From: Actinoallomurus spadix
GTDB lineage: Bacteria > Actinomycetota > Actinomycetes > Streptosporangiales > Streptosporangiaceae
Direction: 5' to 3'
NCBI RefSeq assembly: GCF_024055725.1
Contig: NZ_JAMXMX010000023.1
Span: forward strand, 62,001 to 126,000
DNA: 64,000 nt
Shown here: positions 54,700-63,510 of the stretch, in pieces
How positions within the stretch are numbered: the first letter of the stretch is position 1
How the letters are laid out: every line of letters starts with the position of its first letter
Position numbers and translations under genes: made by a program
The notes under the pieces: model-generated
Databases searched by the model: none
Seen by the model: the letters and a program-made list of their open reading frames with translations, nothing else
What the model was told of the DNA's origin: nothing

Positions 54700-55320
54700 A
54701 TGAACAACGGCATCTACGACCTGATCCACCGTCGCCGCGACGTGCGCGCCCAGTTCACCGGCGCGCCGATCCCCGACGAGGTCCTTCACCGGGTCCTGAC
54801 CGCCGCGCACGCCGCGCCCAGCGTCGGGCTGTCCCAGCCCTGGGACTTCGTCCTCGTACGGGACCCGGCCCTCCGGCACTCCTTCCACGACCATGTCCAG
54901 CACGAACGCGCCGCGTTCGCGGCCACTCTCAGCGGGGCCGACGCCGACCGCTTCGCCCGAATCAAGATCGACGGTGTGCTGGAGAGCAGCCTGTCGATCG
55001 TGGTCACCTACGATCCCGAACGAGGCGGCCCGGCGGTGCTGGGACGGCACGCCATCGCCGACGCGGGCCTGTACTCGGTCTGCCTCGCCATCCAGAACCT
55101 GTGGCTGGCCGCCACCGCCGAGAGACTCGGCGTCGGCTGGGTGTCCTTCTACCGGGAGCCGTTCGTACGCCGGCTGCTCGGCATCCCGGACGGGATCCGC
55201 CCGGTCGCCTGGCTGTGCCTGGGGCCGGTCACTCATCTGGAGACCGTGCCGGACCTCGAGCGGCACGGCTGGCGCCGCCGGCGCCCCCTGGACACCGTGC
55301 TCCACCACGACCGTTGGTGA
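54700..55320 (+). CDS. bluB: 5,6-dimethylbenzimidazole synthase
   Basis: A 206-residue flavin-destroying enzyme that makes the lower ligand of vitamin B12 from FMN. The sequence starts YDLIHRRRDVRAQFTG and contains AAPSVGLSQPWDFVLV, DAGLYSVCLAIQNLWLAA and GWVSFYREPFVRRLLGIP, all typical of BluB in the nitroreductase superfamily. The ATG has GGGAG nine bases upstream. No cobalamin operon or recognisable B12 riboswitch is adjacent. Confidence 0.88.
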   Translation: MNNGIYDLIHRRRDVRAQFTGAPIPDEVLHRVLTAAHAAPSVGLSQPWDFVLVRDPALRHSFHDHVQHERAAFAATLSGADADRFARIKIDGVLESSLSIVVTYDPERGGPAVLGRHAIADAGLYSVCLAIQNLWLAATAERLGVGWVSFYREPFVRRLLGIPDGIRPVAWLCLGPVTHLETVPDLERHGWRRRRPLDTVLHHDRW

Positions 55321-55425
55321 CCGCGTCGCGCCTCCGTCGGCCCTGGTGGACGGCGGCGCCGGCTGCGGCGTGACGAGCGCGCGCGCCGTTAGGGCAGAAT
55401 GGGAGATGGCAGAGGAAAGGATGTC

Positions 55426-55983
55426 GTGACCTCCCCGTTCCCCGACGGCGCGGCCGGCCATCACGTCGAGGAGCCCGCCGGTCTTCCGATCGACCCCGAC
55501 GCCGGCCCCGGTGACGAAGACGCCCATTCCGAACGCGGTGTCTTCGCGGTCCGTGGGACCCCACGCCGGAACCGGCAGTGGAGCGTCCTGGCGGTGATCT
55601 CGCTGGGCGGCGCGCTCGGCACCGTCACCCGGTACCTGGTCTCCCAGGCCCTGCCGGTCAAGGCCGGTCACTTCCCCTGGGCCACGTTCCTGACCAACCT
55701 CTCCGGGTGTTTCGCCCTCGGGCTGCTGATGGTGTTCGTCCTCGACGTGTGGCCGCCGAACCGGTACGTCCGTCCCTTCCTCGGTGTCGGCTTCCTCGGT
55801 GGTTACACCACCTTCTCGACGTTCGCCGTGGAGGTCAGGAATCTCGCGGGACATGGCGCGTGGACGCTCGCCGACGCCTATGCGGTCAATAGCCTGGTGG
55901 GCGGTCTGGTCGCGGTCTGGTGCGGAATCGCCCTGGCCCGCCTGATCGCCGGGCTGCCCGTACGCCGGAACCGTGGGGAGTAA
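55426..55983 (+). CDS. fluC: Fluoride channel FluC/CrcB with N-terminal extension
   Basis: A 185-residue membrane protein. The four-helix FluC core follows an acidic, probably disordered N-terminal tail of about 50 residues, unusual for the family. Signatures are [23 protein letters not shown] and [14 protein letters not shown]. The GTG at 55426 has GAAAGGA seven bases upstream. It is the first gene of a three-gene fluoride export operon with DUF190 and a second FluC; the two FluC subunits may form a heterodimer. Confidence 0.88.
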   Translation: MTSPFPDGAAGHHVEEPAGLPIDPDAGPGDEDAHSERGVFAVRGTPRRNRQWSVLAVISLGGALGTVTRYLVSQALPVKAGHFPWATFLTNLSGCFALGLLMVFVLDVWPPNRYVRPFLGVGFLGGYTTFSTFAVEVRNLAGHGAWTLADAYAVNSLVGGLVAVWCGIALARLIAGLPVRRNRGE

Positions 55984-55987
55984 GGGC

Positions 55988-56341
55988 ATGAGACTGCATG
56001 GCACCGCCTGCCGGGTGACGATCTTCATCGGCGAGACCGACCAGTACCATCACAAGCCGCTCTACGCCGAGATCGTGCACCGCGCCCGCAAGCGCGGGCT
56101 GGCGGGCGCGAGCGTGTTCCGGGGCATCGAGGGCTTCGGCGCGTCGTCCCGGATCCACACCAGCCGGATCCTGTCCCTCAGCGAGGACCTGCCGCTGGCC
56201 ATCGTGATCGTCGACGCCGAGGACAAGCTCGTCGACTTCCTGCTCGAACTCGACGAGCTCATCGGCGAGGGCCTGGTCACGCTCGAGCCCGTCGAGGTCT
56301 ACCGGTACGTCGGCCGCGACGCGGGCGAGGTGGAACGGTGA
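55988..56341 (+). CDS. DUF190-family protein
   Basis: A 117-residue soluble protein of the DUF190 family, which occurs with crcB genes and resembles small P-II-like signalling proteins. Motifs are [40 protein letters not shown] and [14 protein letters not shown]. The ATG at 55988 uses a G-rich site overlapping the fluC stop. The stop overlaps the second fluC start (GTGA). It may regulate or gate the fluoride channel; this is inference from location. Confidence 0.88.
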   Translation: MRLHGTACRVTIFIGETDQYHHKPLYAEIVHRARKRGLAGASVFRGIEGFGASSRIHTSRILSLSEDLPLAIVIVDAEDKLVDFLLELDELIGEGLVTLEPVEVYRYVGRDAGEVER

Positions 56342-56700
56342 CCGTCCTGCTGGTGCTGCTCGGCGGTGCCGTCGGAGCGCCGAGCCGCTACCTGATCGAC
56401 CGGTTCGTCCAGCGGCGCGTCGCCGGCGTCCTCCCCTGGGGCACCCTCACCGTCAACCTCATCGGCTGCCTGATCCTCGGCCTGCTCACCGGCGCCGCCC
56501 ACGACCTGCCGAAGCCGGTCCTCACCGTGGCCGGCACCGGGTTCTGCGGCGCGCTGACCACGTTCAGCACCTTCGGCTTCGAGACCACCCGTCTCCTGGA
56601 GGAGGGCTCGCTCCTGGAGGCCGGCCTCAACGCGTTCGGGAGCCTGGCGCTGGGGCTGCTGGCCGCCACCGCCGGCTACCTCGCCGGCACCGCCGTCTAG
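56338..56700 (+). CDS. fluC: Fluoride channel FluC/CrcB
   Basis: A 120-residue four-helix channel protein, compact as usual for the family. Signatures are [24 protein letters not shown] and [15 protein letters not shown]. The GTG overlaps the DUF190 stop by four bases. It is the second channel subunit of the operon. A GC-rich hairpin follows. Confidence 0.92.
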   Translation: MTVLLVLLGGAVGAPSRYLIDRFVQRRVAGVLPWGTLTVNLIGCLILGLLTGAAHDLPKPVLTVAGTGFCGALTTFSTFGFETTRLLEEGSLLEAGLNAFGSLALGLLAATAGYLAGTAV

Positions 56701-56703
56701 GGC

Positions 56704-56728
56704 GGCCGGCCGGGGCCGGGCGCCGGCC
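56704..56728 (+). terminator. Possible terminator after the fluoride operon
   Basis: GGCCGGC and GCCGGCC form a 7-bp stem with an 11-base loop just after the second fluC stop. No T-run follows. Confidence 0.4.
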
Positions 56729-56776
56729 GAGTCGGAGAGAACAGACTCGTACGGAAGTACGGAAGGGAAGAGCACG

Positions 56777-58393
56777 GTGACAGCGGTTCAGCAGGAGACC
56801 GGACGGGTCGCGGACGTCGTGGCGCAGGCCGGCCGGCGCCGGACGTTCGCGGTGATCAGTCACCCGGACGCGGGCAAGTCGACGCTGACCGAGGCGCTGG
56901 CGCTGCACGCGGCGGCGATCGAGCAGGCCGGCGCGGTCCACGGCAAGGCCGGGCGGCGCGGAGTCGCCTCCGACTGGATGGAGATGGAACGCGACCGCGG
57001 CATCTCGATCACCTCCTCGGTGCTGCGGTTCGAGTTCGGCGACACGCTCCTGAACCTTCTGGACACGCCCGGCCACGCCGACTTCTCCGAGGACACGTAC
57101 CGGGTGCTGGCCGCCGTCGACGCGGCGATCATGCTGCTGGACTCCGCGAAGGGCCTGGAGGCCCAGACGCTCAAGCTCTTCGACGTGTGCCGCCACCGGG
57201 GCATCCCGGTCATCACGTTCGTCAACAAGTGGGACCGGCCCGGCCGCGAACCCCTCGAACTGCTGGACGAGGTGGAGCAGCGCATCGGCCTGCACCCGGC
57301 TCCTTTGAACTGGCCGGTCGGCGTCGCCGGTGACTTCCGCGGCCTGATCGACCGCGCCAGTGGCGCCTATACCCGCTACCGCCGTACGCCGGGCGGGGCC
57401 ACGCGGGCGATCGAGGAGACCCTCCCGGCCGAACGGGCGGCGGCGGAGGAGGGCGACGCCTGGCACACCGCGCAGGAGGAGCTCGCGCTCATCGCCGAGA
57501 TCGGCGCCGACCTGGACCCGGAGGCGTACCGCGCCGGGATCTGCACCCCGGTGCTGTTCGGCGCCGCGCTGCCGAACTTCGGCGTACGGGACCTGCTGGA
57601 GGCGGTTCGCGCGCTCGCCCCCGCGCCGATGCCCCGGACCGGTGCGGACGGACGGGAGCGGCCGGTCGACGGGCCGTTCTCCGGGCAGGTGTTCAAGGTC
57701 CAGGCGGGGATGGACCGGGCCCACCGTGACCGGCTGGCCTTCATCCGCGTCTGCTCCGGCCGGTTCGAACGCGGAATGACCGTGGTCCACGAGCCGACGG
57801 GCCGGCCGCTGGTGACGAAGTACGCCCAGACGGTCTTCGGCCGGGACCGCTCGACCCTGGACGTCGCCTATCCCGGTGACGTGATCGGCCTTCCGAACGC
57901 CGCCGGCCTGACCGTCGGCGACACCGTCTACGTCAAGACCCCCATCGCCTACCCGCCGATCCCGTCGTTCGCGCCCGAGCACTTCATGGTCGCCCGGGTC
58001 AGGGACAACGGCCGCGCCAAGCAGTTCCGCCGCGGCATCGACCAGCTCGGCGCCGAGGGCGCGGTCCAGGTGCTGCGCAGCGACGTACGCGGTGACCAGG
58101 CCCCGGTCCTGGCCGCGGTCGGCCCGCTGCAGTTCGAGGTCGTCCAGCACCGCATGGAAGAGGAATTCGGCGCGCCGGTCGAGCTGACCCGCCTGGACTA
58201 CACCACCGCGCGGGTCACCGACCAGGCGTCCCTGGACGCCCTCGCGGGGCGGCGGGGCGTCGAGGTCCTCACCCGTGCCCTGGACGGCACCCTCCTCGCC
58301 GTCTTCAGCGACAAGTGGCGCCTGCGCAGCATCGAACGCGAACACCCCGGCATCACCCTCACTCCCCTGCTCGCGGCCGGTATCGCCGACTGA
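56777..58393 (+). CDS. prfC: Peptide chain release factor 3
   Basis: A 538-residue GTPase that recycles RF1 and RF2. G-domain motifs are FAVISHPDAGKSTLTEAL (G1), RDRGISITSSV (G2), LDTPGHADF (G3) and FVNKWDRPGR (G4). The domain arrangement equals that of RF3 rather than EF-G. The start is a GTG. It is absent from many actinomycetes, so its position next to the fluoride operon could reflect local acquisition, but nothing in the sequence shows this. Confidence 0.93.
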   Translation: MTAVQQETGRVADVVAQAGRRRTFAVISHPDAGKSTLTEALALHAAAIEQAGAVHGKAGRRGVASDWMEMERDRGISITSSVLRFEFGDTLLNLLDTPGHADFSEDTYRVLAAVDAAIMLLDSAKGLEAQTLKLFDVCRHRGIPVITFVNKWDRPGREPLELLDEVEQRIGLHPAPLNWPVGVAGDFRGLIDRASGAYTRYRRTPGGATRAIEETLPAERAAAEEGDAWHTAQEELALIAEIGADLDPEAYRAGICTPVLFGAALPNFGVRDLLEAVRALAPAPMPRTGADGRERPVDGPFSGQVFKVQAGMDRAHRDRLAFIRVCSGRFERGMTVVHEPTGRPLVTKYAQTVFGRDRSTLDVAYPGDVIGLPNAAGLTVGDTVYVKTPIAYPPIPSFAPEHFMVARVRDNGRAKQFRRGIDQLGAEGAVQVLRSDVRGDQAPVLAAVGPLQFEVVQHRMEEEFGAPVELTRLDYTTARVTDQASLDALAGRRGVEVLTRALDGTLLAVFSDKWRLRSIEREHPGITLTPLLAAGIAD

Positions 58394-58431
58394 GCGGTTC
58401 CGCCGCGGGCTCGCGGGGGAAGAAGGAGGCC

Positions 58432-58989
58432 ATGGCGGCCGCCACCGGCCGGACCGGCGCGAACGCCGGGCCGGCGAGTCTGCAACTGCCGGGCATCGTG
58501 CTGGGCGTGGGCCTCGGCGGTTTCGTCGACGGCATCCTGCTGCACCAGCTCCTGCAGTGGCACCACATGCTCAGCAGCACGGACACCGACAACATCGGCG
58601 TGCGGTTCTACGACCCCCGCACCGTTCCGGGCCTGCGGATGAACACGGTGTGGGACGGCCTGTTCCACGTCGTGTGCTGGCTGGCGGTGCTGACCGGGCT
58701 GGCCGTCCTGTACTCGCGGGTCACCCACCGGCGCCGCCGGGTGTGGACCTCCCGCGTGCTGTGGGGCTGGGTCCTGGTCGGCTGGGGGCTGTTCAACCTC
58801 GTCGAAGGCATCGTGGACCACCAGATCCTCGGCGTCCACCACGTTCACGCCGGTCCGTACCAGGTCTGGTGGGACATCGGCTTCCTCGTGCTCGGTGCCG
58901 TGCTGATGGCCGTGGGATACCTGGTGAAGCGCACCGGCACGCCCTTCGATCCCGAGACCGGTGCCACCGGCCGGCCGCGGGCCTCGTGA
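58432..58989 (+). CDS. DUF2243-family membrane protein
   Basis: A 185-residue protein with about four membrane helices. The family motif GVGLGGFVDGILLHQLLQWHHML and later WDGLFHVVCWLAVLTGL and VDHQILGVHHVH are rich in His, which suggests metal or heme contact. AAGGAGG lies just before the ATG at 58432. The stop overlaps the CtaG-like gene start (GTGA), and both proteins are probably part of one function at the respiratory chain. Confidence 0.82.
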   Translation: MAAATGRTGANAGPASLQLPGIVLGVGLGGFVDGILLHQLLQWHHMLSSTDTDNIGVRFYDPRTVPGLRMNTVWDGLFHVVCWLAVLTGLAVLYSRVTHRRRRVWTSRVLWGWVLVGWGLFNLVEGIVDHQILGVHHVHAGPYQVWWDIGFLVLGAVLMAVGYLVKRTGTPFDPETGATGRPRAS

Positions 58990-59807
58990 CGCACGGGCAC
59001 CCGATGAGCGGCCACGACGCCGGGCCGTGGGACGGCCTGGTGCCCGTGGCGGCGGTGGCGCTGCTCGCCGCGGCCTACCTGCTGATCGTCCACCGCGCCC
59101 GGCGGCCGGCGCGCCTGAGGTTCCGGTGGCGTACCGCCGCGTTCCTCAGTGGGTGCGTCCTGCTCGCCGCGGCCCTTCTGCCGCCGATCGCGCCGTTCGC
59201 CCACCGGGACTTCCGGGGTCACATGCTGCAGCACCTGCTGATCGGGATGTACGCGCCCCTGGCCCTGGTCCTGGGCGCCCCGGTCACCGCGCTGCTGGGC
59301 GCCCTTCCCGCCTCCCGCGCGCGCCGGCTGACCGCCGCGCTGCGCGGCCGGCCGATGCGCGTCCTGGCCCACCCGGTCACCGCGCTGCTCCTGAGCACCG
59401 GAGGCCTGGCCGTGCTGTACTTCACGCCGCTGTACGACGCCACCACCGGCCACGCGGGCGCGCACTGGATCGTGCACGCCCACTTCCTGCTCTCGGGGTG
59501 CCTGTTCGCCTGGGTCATCGCCGGTCCCGATCCGGCGCCCGCCCGCCCCGCCGTTCCCGCCCGGCTGGTGGTCCTCGGCGTCGCCATCGCCGCCCACGCC
59601 GTCATCGCCCAGCTGATGTACGGCGGGTTCCTCATCGACGTGCACGCGCCCATCACCCAGGTCCGCGGCGGCGCGGAGATCATGTACTACGGCGGCGACA
59701 TCGCCGAACTCCTGCTCGCCGCCGCCCTGGTCGCCACGTGGCGGCCCGCCCGCCGTACCACTGCGGCCCGGTCGCGCCGGCGACCCCTCACCCCGCAGAA
59801 CCGTTGA
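58986..59807 (+). CDS. Cytochrome c oxidase assembly factor CtaG-like (caa3 type)
   Basis: A 273-residue protein with about seven membrane segments. Family motifs include FAHRDFRGHMLQHLLIGMYA, TPLYDATTGHAGAHWIVHAH and IAQLMYGGFLID. Conserved His residues face the copper site in the family. The GTG at 58986 overlaps the DUF2243 stop; an ATG at 59004 is an alternative start. It may assist copper insertion into a terminal oxidase that lies elsewhere. Confidence 0.8.
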   Translation: MTHGHPMSGHDAGPWDGLVPVAAVALLAAAYLLIVHRARRPARLRFRWRTAAFLSGCVLLAAALLPPIAPFAHRDFRGHMLQHLLIGMYAPLALVLGAPVTALLGALPASRARRLTAALRGRPMRVLAHPVTALLLSTGGLAVLYFTPLYDATTGHAGAHWIVHAHFLLSGCLFAWVIAGPDPAPARPAVPARLVVLGVAIAAHAVIAQLMYGGFLIDVHAPITQVRGGAEIMYYGGDIAELLLAAALVATWRPARRTTAARSRRRPLTPQNR

Positions 59808-60030
59808 CCGGGCCCCCAGGGCACTGTGGTGCCGTGGCCCGGATTCACGAGCTCCCTGCCAGTGCCCAGCCGTCACCGGCGCTGTGCAGGTAGCCGCCCT
59901 CCGGAAGGTGAGCGGGGAGGAACAACGTACCGGTGTCGGCGCATCGCTCGGCGGGCGGGCAGGGCCGGCCCGACGGCTTCCACGAGGGGCACGATGGTGC
60001 CTCAGGGATGTGCGGATGTCCGGTGGCGGA

Positions 60031-60150
60031 TCAGTGGCCGTGGGGGTTGAGGCTGCTGAGGGCCGGGATGCCGTTGATGGTGAAGTGGATGGTCGCCATC
60101 AGAACGGCGATGCCGAGGAGGACCAGCAGGATCTTGCGGCTACGGCTCAT
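60031..60150 (-). CDS. 39-residue membrane microprotein at the end of an ABC operon
   Basis: The ATG at 60150 has AGAGGA nine bases upstream. The product starts SRSRKILLVLLGIAVLMATI, a basic N-terminus and one membrane helix, then ends with a short tail containing INGIP and LNPHGH. It lies 46 bases after the FtsX-type permease stop on the same strand, so it is likely the third gene of that operon. I know no named family. A regulatory subunit of the transporter is a possible role. Confidence 0.6.
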   Translation of the reverse strand: MSRSRKILLVLLGIAVLMATIHFTINGIPALSSLNPHGH

Positions 60151-60196
60151 GGTGTCGTGTCCTCTGAAATGGGTGCTACGGCGGTCGGGATCGGTG

Positions 60197-62620
60197 TCAA
60201 AGACTGACGAGGGCTTCGCGTACGGTCGTCAGCGAGGCGCGTCGGGCGGCTGCGGCGCTGGCCGCGGCGGCGCCCGCCAGGGTGAGCAGGCTCCACAGCG
60301 CGAGCGCCGGGAACGAGAACTCGAATGGGAGGTTCTGCCGGAACGCCTGGTTGCCGATGAAGTTCCCGAACACCCCGGTCAGGGGCAGGGCCGCGACCGT
60401 CGCGAACAGCAGGCTGAGCGCGGCCGTCAGGACGCCTTCGGTGACGACGACGGTACGGATCGCGGAAGCGGTGGCGCCGAGCGTGCGCAGCACGCCGAAC
60501 TCCCGGGTCCGTTCCAGGACGCCGGTGCTCAGTGCGGAGGCGAGACCCAGCAGTCCGACGAAGCCCATCACGACCGCGAGGGCGATCAGGGCGTCGGCCA
60601 GGACCAGGACGTGTCCGTCCAGCGCCACGCGCAGCGTGTCGATGGTGGTGGCCTGCTGGATGCCCGTGCCCGAACGGGTCAGCGCGTCGTCCAGCCGGTC
60701 GAGGACCGCCTGCCGGCTCGCGGGGTCGTGGCGGTCGGTGACGACGCGGAGCAGTTCGGCCTGGCCGGGGGCGCCGGTGACGGCGGCGTAGTCCCGGTCG
60801 GTGAGGTAGGCGGCGCCGAGGGTGCCGAAGTCGGAGACGATACCCACCACCCGGCGGGTGACGGGGCGTCCGGCGATGGTGACGGTGACGGTGCCGCCGA
60901 CGGTGGTGCCGGGGGCCTGTTGCGCAGGCACCAGGTTGTTCAGCACGACGGCCCCGGTGTCTTCGGGTCGCAGCCACCGGCCGGCCATGAGCGGCAGGTG
61001 CATCAGGCGGGTGTCGGCGGGTGGCGCCATCACGGTGAAGCTGTCGTGGGCTTCGTCGGGATAGACGTGCGCCACGTCGACCCGTCCGGCCGTGTGGACG
61101 GTGGCCGCGGTCCGGCCCCACGCCTCGGCGGCCACCACCCCTCGGGTGGAGCGTGCGAGTGCCACGAGCCCGTCGGCGGGGTAGGCCTTGTCGAGCCGCA
61201 CCTCGATGTCGTAGTCGCGCCGGCTGATGCTCTGGGCGACGAGGGAGCTCCAGCCGCCCGCGGTGTTCAGCCCGGTGAGGAACATGGCTCCGGCGACGCC
61301 GAGCAGTCCGACGCTGAGCACCAGGCGCCCGCGGCGCCGGAACATGTTGCGCAGCGCCATCACCTGGATCCGGCTGGGGCCGCGAAGGCGGGTCAGGAAC
61401 CGTTCGAGGAAGCCGCCCAGCACAGCGGGATCGGCTCCGTGGTCGTCGATGGCCTGGCGGACGGTGATACGGCTGCCGCGCAGCAGTGGCACCAGGGCCA
61501 CCAGCAAGGGCAGGCCGACTCCCGCGCCCAGCGCGACCGCGTACACCCAGGCGGGTACGGACTCGCCGGCGATGTCGAGGTTGAGCAGGCGTGCGCCCTG
61601 CCCGGCCAGGGCGCGCCCCAGGGCGAGTCCGGGTGCGAGCGCGAGTGCGGTGGCGGTGAGCGCGATGACGGCGGCCAGTGCCAGGTACATCTGGAGTATC
61701 TGGCCGGTGCGGGCGCCGACCGCCTTCATCGCCCCGATCTGCCGGATCTGTGCGGTCAGCATGCCGCCGAGCATGGTGGCGACCAGGATCGAGGCCAGCA
61801 GCAGCGCCATCAGTCCGAAGGCCAGGAGCACGAACCCGACCATGACCATCTGCCCCTGGTGGGGATGCCGGCCCGGGGGCGGGATGTCGATGCTGCCGAC
61901 CGGGTGACCCAGTGCCTTCATCCGGGCGGCGACGCGCTGCGCGGTGCGGTCGATGACCGAGGAGCTGGTGGATGCCGTGGAGTGGTCGCCGACGACGATG
62001 CGTAGTTGGTCCAGGGTCTGGGGCCGTCCCAGGAGGGCCAGAGCGGTGGTGGTGGCGTAGCCGTAGGCGGTCTGCTCCTGCCCGGCCGGCGCCACTCCGC
62101 CGTCGTGTACCGAACCGGCCACCGTCATGGGTGTCGGCGCACCACCGGATGCCTCGACCGTCACTCGCCGGCCGGTGCTCACCCCCAGGAAGCCGAGGGC
62201 GGTGCGCTCCAGGAGCAGAGACCCCTTGAGTGGGGGCCAGCTTCCGGTCTCCACGGCGACCGTGGCGATCCGCTGGGGATCGGCCGGGTCGGAGGCGAAG
62301 AGGACCAGGGTGCGCCATGGTCCGTCCCCAACCCTGATGCGGGCCTGGATGGTGCTGCGGGCGGTGGCGTCCAGGACACCGGGCTCGGCACGCGCGGCGG
62401 CGAGGGTGGCGGTGTCGACGCCGCCGGGGACATGCAGGGTGGCGGAGGCCGGGTGAGTGGCCTGGTAGTTCCGGGTGATCTCCCGGCCGATGATCGCCCG
62501 GGCGGTGAGAAAGGCGGTGACCGCGAGCACGCTGACCGCGATCGCGACCGTCATCATCGCGACCCGGGAGCGGGTGGCCCACAGGTCGCGGCCCAGTTTC
62601 CGTAGGCGCAGGCGGGTCAC
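60197..62620 (-). CDS. ABC transporter permease, FtsX/MacB type with two FtsX domains
   Basis: An 807-residue permease. An N-terminal helix (MMTVAIAVSVLAVTAFLTA) precedes a large extracytoplasmic domain, then three membrane helices, a second extracytoplasmic domain and three more helices, the usual ten-helix MacB-like double layout. The FtsX region shows QIRQIGAMKAVGARTGQIL and TREFGVLRTLGATASAIRTV. The GTG overlaps the ATPase stop (GTGA). Such systems export lipids, peptides or act mechanically on the envelope; substrate unknown. Confidence 0.88.
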   Translation of the reverse strand: MTRLRLRKLGRDLWATRSRVAMMTVAIAVSVLAVTAFLTARAIIGREITRNYQATHPASATLHVPGGVDTATLAAARAEPGVLDATARSTIQARIRVGDGPWRTLVLFASDPADPQRIATVAVETGSWPPLKGSLLLERTALGFLGVSTGRRVTVEASGGAPTPMTVAGSVHDGGVAPAGQEQTAYGYATTTALALLGRPQTLDQLRIVVGDHSTASTSSSVIDRTAQRVAARMKALGHPVGSIDIPPPGRHPHQGQMVMVGFVLLAFGLMALLLASILVATMLGGMLTAQIRQIGAMKAVGARTGQILQMYLALAAVIALTATALALAPGLALGRALAGQGARLLNLDIAGESVPAWVYAVALGAGVGLPLLVALVPLLRGSRITVRQAIDDHGADPAVLGGFLERFLTRLRGPSRIQVMALRNMFRRRGRLVLSVGLLGVAGAMFLTGLNTAGGWSSLVAQSISRRDYDIEVRLDKAYPADGLVALARSTRGVVAAEAWGRTAATVHTAGRVDVAHVYPDEAHDSFTVMAPPADTRLMHLPLMAGRWLRPEDTGAVVLNNLVPAQQAPGTTVGGTVTVTIAGRPVTRRVVGIVSDFGTLGAAYLTDRDYAAVTGAPGQAELLRVVTDRHDPASRQAVLDRLDDALTRSGTGIQQATTIDTLRVALDGHVLVLADALIALAVVMGFVGLLGLASALSTGVLERTREFGVLRTLGATASAIRTVVVTEGVLTAALSLLFATVAALPLTGVFGNFIGNQAFRQNLPFEFSFPALALWSLLTLAGAAAASAAAARRASLTTVREALVSL

Positions 62621-63357
62621 GAGGCCACGCCCTGTCGTACGCTCCGGGTCGTCGTGTCCTTGCTGATCAGACCGTCGGCGAGGGTGATCTGCCGGGTGGC
62701 GTGGCGGGACAGGTCGCGTTCGTGGGTGACCATGAGCACGGTCCGGCCGTCTGCCGCCATGTGAGCGAACAGGTCCAGCACGCTGTCCGAGGTGGCCGAG
62801 TCGAGGTTGCCGGTCGGTTCGTCGGCCAGCAGCACCGGGGGCTCGTTCGCCAGGGCCCGCGCGATCGCGGCGCGCTGTTGCTGTCCGCCCGAGAGTGCGG
62901 AGGGGAGTTTGTCCGCCTGTTCGCGGATTCCGACCTCGGTCAGCAGTTCCAGGGCCCGGGCGCGGCGGTGCCGTGCCGGGAAGGTGTCGCACAGGTCCAT
63001 CGGCAGCATCACGTTCTCCGCCACGGTCAGGGTGGGCAGGAGCTGGAAGAACTGGAACACGAGGCCGATGCACCGGCCCCGCCAGGCGGCGAGCTGCGAG
63101 CCCTTGAGCGTGTGGACGGGCGTACCCGCCAGGACGATCTCTCCGGCGGTGGGCCGGTCGATCCCGGCCAGCAGGTTCAGCAGTGTGGTCTTGCCACTGC
63201 CTGACCGGCCCACCACGGCGACGAATTCCCCTGACGCGACCTGCAGGTCGATCCCGCCGAGCGCGGTGACCTCCCCTGAGGGCAGCGGATAGGTCTTGCC
63301 GAGTCCGCGAGCGAGGATCACCGGCTCACCTGCGGAGTTCTCCATCGGAGGCGACAT
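62617..63357 (-). CDS. ABC transporter ATP-binding protein (MacB/LolD-like)
   Basis: A 246-residue ATPase. Walker A is [18 protein letters not shown], the signature [17 protein letters not shown], Walker [14 protein letters not shown] and the switch His lies in MVTHERDL. The start ATG at 63357 has GAGG nine bases before it; MENSAGEP four codons on is an alternative. It energises the overlapping FtsX-type permease. A TetR gene is divergent 153 bases away. Confidence 0.92.
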   Translation of the reverse strand: MSPPMENSAGEPVILARGLGKTYPLPSGEVTALGGIDLQVASGEFVAVVGRSGSGKTTLLNLLAGIDRPTAGEIVLAGTPVHTLKGSQLAAWRGRCIGLVFQFFQLLPTLTVAENVMLPMDLCDTFPARHRRARALELLTEVGIREQADKLPSALSGGQQQRAAIARALANEPPVLLADEPTGNLDSATSDSVLDLFAHMAADGRTVLMVTHERDLSRHATRQITLADGLISKDTTTRSVRQGVAS

Positions 63358-63510
63358 GAGGCAGCACCTCATCCTTGGCACAGAGTTTCTGGACGGATGT
63401 TCACTAGAGGATTAAGGTCCAGGAACGTACGCCGGGCAAGAAGCAGGCCGCGGCGTGATGTGCGGAATCGAACAGCGTCCGCAGCCGGTGTCCAGGAACT
63501 TGGGGTGACG

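Noticed and set aside
55321-55425. Possible fluoride riboswitch before the fluC operon
   Set aside because: A GGGAGATGG string is weakly similar to the start of the motif, but the remaining conserved parts and the needed length before the GTG are missing.
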